A stretch of DNA of 22,567 nt from Nemertoderma westbladi. Taxonomy: Eukaryota > Xenacoelomorpha > Nemertodermatida > Nemertodermatidae. The notes under the pieces are model-generated. The model searched no databases. It was not told the origin of the DNA and worked only from the letters and a program-made list of their open reading frames with translations. The stretch lies in NCBI GenBank assembly GCA_032718475.1, contig JAUCBJ010002520.1:1-22567 (forward strand). The letters run 5' to 3'. Position numbers and translations under genes: made by a program. Within the stretch, counting starts at the first letter, position 1. The number at the start of each line of letters is the position of its first letter. Positions 18,341-22,567 of this stretch are shown in pieces.

Positions 18341-18840
18341 CCCCCCCTCCCCATGCTATCTTCCCGGTGAAAAGATAGCATCAACCTCAAGTGCGCTTCA
18401 ATTCCGCTGGAATCCAATCTACTATTGGATGTGGGGTGGAATTTTTTTTCTCGGGGTCGGCTTTCCAGGCCGGCCCCCATGGGTCTGTTATCACTACCCA
18501 TCCTTGGTACATCTGCGAGCTAAGCTGTACCAAGGTATCTTGCGTCTCTGTTTTTAGATGATCGCCCTTACTCCCCACACAATTTTCCTCTCGGACTTTC
18601 CTTGTCCCTTCCTCTCTCACTAGTCCCTTGGGACTCATCCTCCTTCATGCTTGCCCCCACACTTGAATCTCGCACTTCTTTCACTTCCTCACACCCTAAC
18701 ACCTCCTCATTCTCATTCCTCCTCATACTCTCATTCTCAAACCATCCCCGCTGCCACTCTTCACACTCTCATCGGGTCCCACGCATGTGTACATCATGTC
18801 AGTGAGATCCGTCTAAAGTCTTGTCCTGCTGTTCTAGTCA
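18341..18840. other. Hairpin-rich and pyrimidine-rich non-coding stretch
   Basis: Contains a perfect 10-bp hairpin (18353-18362 with 18372-18381), a GGGGTCGGC/GCCGGCCCC pairing with one mismatch (about 18454-18478) and a perfect 9-bp hairpin CCTTGGTAC/GTACCAAGG (18502-18510 with 18527-18535). From about 18600 to 18780 the plus strand is strongly C/T-rich. No ORF here is supported. Confidence 0.5.
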
Positions 18841-19384
18841 TTAGTCCCGTTGACCCGGCATATGGTCCCATTGACCCGGCGTTACTACGTATGTATGGTC
18901 CCATTGACCTGGCATTAGTGCATAAATTATGTACGTTGGTACGTCGTACCATAGGTTAGTACACGTATGTATTGTACATTTATGTACCCATCAAACATAT
19001 GTAATTGTAACTACTCCTAATATTTTTGGGTATGTATGGTCTCATTGACCTGGCATTAGTGCGTACATATGGTCCCATTGACCTGGCGTTAGTGCGTACG
19101 TTTGGTCCCATTGACCTGGCGTTAGTGGGTACGTATGGTCCCATTGACCCGGCGTTAGTGCGCATGTATGGTCATAGATAGATAGATTTATTTATAAATT
19201 ATGTAAAAACATTAACAAATACACCAAACAATGTACCGGTATAAAGTACTGGGTCCCATTGACCCGGCGTTAGTGCGTAAATTATGTACATTGGTACGTC
19301 GTACCAATGTTAGTACACGTATGTATTGTACATTTATGTACCCATCAAACGTACGTAATTGTAACTACTCCTATTATTATTTTT
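18841..19384. repeat. 33-bp minisatellite with a ~130-bp longer duplication and palindrome
   Basis: Units of the type TATGGTCCCATTGACC followed by GGCGTTAGTGCGTACG occur about seven times, in two blocks (18841-18925 and about 19030-19170) plus one at 19252. Two units run into the same ~100-bp tail, giving a longer duplication (18896-19028 and 19252-19384). The second tail holds a perfect palindrome, ACATTGGTACG-T-CGTACCAATGT (19288-19310), and the first a damaged version. A short GATA run lies at 19172-19184. Confidence 0.8.
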
Positions 19385-19505
19385 TTAGATATTATTTTAT
19401 ATTATTTTTGTGGGAAGGGTGAATCGCCCTCATTCCCACCCCCCTCAGTCCAACTTATTGGCCGACTCAACAACCTAAGGGCTATTCTTGCATCAGGCAA
19501 CTCTC

Positions 19506-20063
19506 TCACTGCCCCCCTGTAGGTCCTCTTACTTTTTGCCCCATTCTCCCTGTCAGTTCCAACTCTCTTGGATCTGACCTTCCTGTCAGTTCCAACACTC
19601 TTGGATCACACCTTCCCTTCTCCTCCACCCTAAAATCGGGTCTCTCCTCCGCCCCACAGAACTCCCCATCGTCTTTTGGCGGCAAAACGCTACCCCTCAT
19701 CCTGTCACCACGCAGAACGCCGCCCCTCATCCAATCCCCACCGGAACATGCCACCTCTGCTGGCCTCCCCCTCAATATGTGCGCCGGCGTTAAAGCCCCC
19801 GATGACCCTCGGTCATCCTTGGGTATGCATAATGGCTCACCATTCAATGCCACCTCGCACTCTGCCAGCTGCGTGTACAACACGCCTCCTCCAAATTTCC
19901 TGCCTCTTCTGTCACGCCTTACCATTGGCTCCTCTGCCTTTTGTTTAACCTTCTTACATCCTCTCCCTTTCCACCCTGTCCTCCTACTCGACCTCTTCCC
20001 TATCAGTATGCTTCTCAACTGTTCTTCTGTTCCGGACATCTCTCCGGATATCTCGGCGTCCAC
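19506..20063 (-). pseudogene. GC-rich frame with integrase-like remnant
   Basis: A 185-residue open frame on the minus strand. Residues ~61-101 (nucleotides 19758-19883) read VLYTQLAECEVALNGEPL, then ~15 residues, then LTPAHILRGRP. This parallels the late-integrase stretch of the BEL protein at the window's left edge (QLQTLFAEVMAVINSRPL, then LTPAHFL). The DDE core is absent and the flanking parts are low-complexity repeats, such as ELTGR twice near the C-terminus. I read it as a decayed piece of a second, divergent LTR-retroelement pol. A chance frame in GC-rich repeats remains possible. Confidence 0.4.
19549..19614. repeat. Two tandem 33-bp units
   Basis: CCTGTCAGTTCCAAC...CTT occurs at 19549-19581 and again at 19582-19614 with a few differences. 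It encodes the duplicated ELTGR stretch of the minus-strand frame. Confidence 0.75.
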
Positions 20064-20437
20064 TCTTCTCCATCCTCATACCGATACTTGCCAGGAACAT
20101 CTATGTTCCATCCCATCGCCTCTAGGTTCTCTGCGTCGAACCCATTCTCCTCCGCCCACTCCCTTGGTGTTACTTGTCGTTCTTTCTCTATCGACGGTAT
20201 TTCTCCGGATACGTCCTCCACCCTTTCCACTATATGTGGATCCAGATCCATACCTATCCCCGACTCCTGGTATCCTTCCTTGGGCCGCTTCTCACATGGG
20301 ATCTCCCCATCACCCGTCTTTGACTTCTCCTCTATCTCCTCAACGGTACAGGACAGCATTCATCCTGAGGAATCAGACACGGTAAACGGAATCCTCATTT
20401 TTATTGGGCCATTGAGCGTCCATCCGAATCCATCCGA
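20064..20437. other. GC-rich stretch, no convincing gene
   Basis: Several overlapping open frames on both strands reflect base composition. A 114-residue acidic minus-strand frame (20015-20359) overlaps the integrase-like frame in another phase and could be the same decayed pol in a shifted frame, but I recognise no motif in it. Confidence 0.3.
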
Positions 20438-21170
20438 TGTTGCTAACGCTATTTTATGTTGTATTGCTGAAGAGTGCCTGATGTTTGAATGTAATGTTAA
20501 AAAGTAGGCGCTATTTTCTATTGATTGTTTTCTATTTCTTAGTTTATACTTATTAATTGCTGTTAGGTCAAAATAATACAGTATTTAGGCTGTAATTAGT
20601 ATGCAATTTTGTATTTTATGACACTGTAGTTCATTTAGCATGTTAGAATAAAATTAAGAACTTGTACGCTGCATAGTGGAGAATAGTTGGGTAAATTACT
20701 CTTAGAAATACCGTAGAATATTCAACGCTAGGCAGTTATTTGAAAATAGCTGGTTAGCGGGCTGACAGTGGTAGCTAGTATAACGCAGTAGTAATATTGC
20801 TGGCCTAAAGCCAGCGCAAGGCTAAGCTTTGACATTAGGACGAATAAATAGCCTATCCCATTATAATATTAAAATATTCTCACATTCGACATTATTCCAC
20901 CTGATAACTGCCAGTATTTCTCTGTAGAAAGTGAACGCCGAGTGCTAGACCACCTGCACTCATATTAAGTAGCTTAGGGAGCCATTTCAGATTTATTGTT
21001 TTGGTTGCTGCTGTTTGGCTTATAAATTCGAACAGTTAGCCCTCTGTTAAGAAATCAACAGAGAAAGGAGCGAGTGATTGTCAGAGCCATATAGTTCGTA
21101 ACAGTAAAATATTCTTAGTAAACGGTTCTGAAGGTTCTGCTTGCGGTCAACGGTAAGAGATTATGTCAGA
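20438..21170 (+). repeat. Diverged inverted repeat arm B
   Basis: Plus-strand counterpart of the minus-strand sequence at 15000-15857, in the same block order. It starts at TGTTGCTAACGCT and fades after about 21170. It contains the small hairpin GCTGGC-CTAAA-GCCAGC (20801-20817). Nothing gag-like follows it, so it could be a solo or truncated LTR of the same family as arm A, inserted in the opposite direction. Confidence 0.65.
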
Positions 21171-21660
21171 CCAAGTTGGATCGCTTTACACCTGGCATCA
21201 CACAATATTATGTGATTACTGTAGGCAGCCTTTTCGGTAAAGAGCGCCGAACATCCGTCACAGTTTAATTACTTTGAGAGCTCTATTTTTCCTTTACCAG
21301 ACCCCGCTGGTGTTGTAACTCCGAGTCGAGGTCTCGATTTATATTTCCCCTTCTCCATTTTAGCTATGCGAGCGATGTTAGAATTGAGTTATCTGCGGTT
21401 ATCGAACAATTATTTACTACCAGCAAAGTATTACAATTATTTACTACCAGTAAAGTATTGCTACCAGTCAGCCAGTAAAGTGAATTTTTCTAAATTAATA
21501 ATAAATAAATGTAAGAAGTCAAAATTAAGTTTTTCAAAAAATTTCAAAAATAAATGAGAGTAGCAGAGTAGGTATCGTACCGTACTGCTGTAATGCTGGT
21601 GACTCGGACTGGCTCACTGTGTTAGCCTACTTTTTAATATTAATATTAAATATTAAATCA
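21171..21660. other. AT-rich non-coding stretch
   Basis: No supported gene. A direct ACAATTATTTACTACCAG duplication lies at about 21408-21448, and a TTTTTCAAAAAATTTCAAAAA run at about 21530-21550. The end (21630-21665) is a TAATATTAATATTAAA tract, after which GC content rises sharply at the LINE-like remnant. Confidence 0.4.
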
Positions 21661-22016
21661 ATATATGGCTTAGTCTACGGATGTGATGGCCAGCAGCCTG
21701 GACGCCTCCGCGATGAACCTGAGCGGTGTTGGGCACACTTGTGCCACAGGGAATTCATGGTAAACTCCGATGGGTGACTCCGGGTCCATGGACCGCTCGC
21801 TGTTTGGTGTCCAGGCTCAGTTACCACTACCGGATCTTCCCTTCCTCCGCTACCTCCCACATCTACACCTCCACCCACTACTACTACCCCTACTCCTCTA
21901 CCAACGGCCCCCTGGCTTTCGACTGGGACACTCTTGGGGAGTGGGATATATTGGCGCGGCTGCGGATCTGTAAATAATGGCAGCTGTGCCACGTCCCCAG
22001 GGCCGCACGAACCAAC

Positions 22017-22567
22017 TTCGCTGACCTCGTCGCTAACATCCTCGGGGAGGTAGCCACGCGGCGTGGCCCAATGATCCCCAGGCTGCCAGGGGTGGCTAAA
22101 ACTACTAACTGTTGGCCACCACTACTGCCTCGCTATGCCCATACCTGTTCGGCGCCACACTCAGTTGCTCGCTGCCACAATAAATGCGCTAGTGGCTGCC
22201 TTCCATGCTGACCCCTTCTCAGACTCCAACTCCCCTGAACTAGCGGCTGGCGGCAGACGAAGAAGTGTGGTGATGCAGAGTGACTCATGGCGGCTGTAGC
22301 TGAAAAGATCGAGAACTCCCACATGAAGGGTGCCATATGGGTTGGCATCCTCGGCGGACTCACTAGCACCCAACACACTGGAGATGCTGGAGGCATTGTG
22401 GAAGAAACACTGTGCATGGCCCGATGACTGCCATCCCAACCCGCCTCCAGTGGATCTCAATGATATGGCCTCGCCTTGCTCCCCTGCCATCACCCGCAGA
22501 CTCTTTCTCATTCAGACTCATTCCCGAGCATCAGTGCTGGAGGACCAGACAGGTTGCGGCCCCAAAT
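22017..22567 (+). pseudogene. Frameshifted LINE-type (non-LTR) reverse-transcriptase ORF, 3' cut by window end
   Basis: Pieces in changing frames line up with the segment that precedes the RT domain in a widespread group of invertebrate LINE-like ORFs. From 22093: WLKLL, then RRHTQLLAATINALV (~22150-22195). From ~22293: AVAEKIENSHMKGAIW, matching the usual K-(E)-x-G-x-x-RGAVR pattern. After a shift, from 22345: ASSADSLAPNTLEMLEAL and a KKHCAWPDD stretch, matching the SSDDxLAP...LxxKHPPxPxD pattern. After another shift, from 22518: SFPSISAGGPDRLRPQ, matching the SFPxGSxGGPDGLRPQ entry to the RT domain. At least three frame changes and one stop show that it is dead. The RT catalytic motifs would lie beyond the window. 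Upstream GC-rich DNA from ~21670 probably belongs to it too. Confidence 0.65.

Noticed and set aside
20380-20505. A minus-strand frame reading DGFGWTLNGPI, reminiscent of a Pao protease-region motif
   Set aside because: The upstream part of this frame lies inside inverted repeat arm B, which looks non-coding, and the frame stops soon after the motif. A chance match is more likely.
19676-20507. Plus-strand open frames of 90, 202 and 188 codons in the GC-rich block
   Set aside because: Composition is Pro/Ser/Leu-rich without domains. They mirror the minus-strand frame and probably reflect pyrimidine-rich repeats.
21270-21330. TGGTGTTGTAACTCC considered as a retroelement primer-binding site
   Set aside because: I could not match it with confidence to a tRNA 3' end, and no gag follows.

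Overview
The window reads as repeat-rich genomic DNA of an invertebrate animal. There are no bacterial-type operons, and almost everything recognisable is a retroelement or a simple or inverted repeat. The element types (BEL/Pao, an endonuclease-bearing Penelope-like element, a LINE remnant) fit many aquatic invertebrates. I cannot name the species. No host gene, tRNA, rRNA or CRISPR array was found.

Layout. (1) 1-1646 (+): the C-terminal part of a BEL/Pao pol polyprotein (integrase), open from the window edge, followed by a possible LTR start. (2) 1901-12483: the dominant object, a head-to-tail tandem trimer of a Penelope-like element (PLE). The unit is 3,437 bp and encodes an 836-residue protein with a reverse transcriptase and a C-terminal GIY-YIG endonuclease. 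The whole array, including a short inverted copy of the element's 5' end and a 153-bp orphan spacer on its left side, is bracketed by a perfect 14-bp direct repeat (GATAAATATATATA at 1901-1914 and 12470-12483). That repeat looks like a target-site duplication, so the array appears to be bounded as one insertion. Each inter-ORF region carries three diverged ~190-225 bp repeats and a hammerhead-ribozyme-like motif, as expected of PLE pseudo-LTRs. (3) 12521-14495 (-): two overlapping gag-like ORFs in +1-shifted frames, with a long R/E-rich coiled coil. (4) 14496-21650: non-coding, repeat-built DNA. It holds two diverged inverted copies of one sequence (about 15000-15857 and 20438-21170), a fold-back structure (17326-18340), a 33-bp minisatellite region with a palindrome (18841-19384), and a GC-rich segment with a small integrase-like remnant on the minus strand. 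(5) About 22017-22567 (+): a frameshifted LINE-type reverse-transcriptase ORF running off the window end.

How the parts relate. The PLE array sits between a plus-strand BEL pol and a minus-strand gag-like gene. Removing the array and one copy of the 14-bp repeat brings their 3' ends within about 300 bp of each other, tail to tail. Within the array, unit 1 has lost its ATG, while units 2 and 3 keep it in a good context. Units 2 and 3 are preceded by the complete 3' region of the unit before them, which could act as promoter or pseudo-LTR. The three units differ by one noticed base in coding sequence, so the array is either very young, homogenised, or partly an assembly effect.
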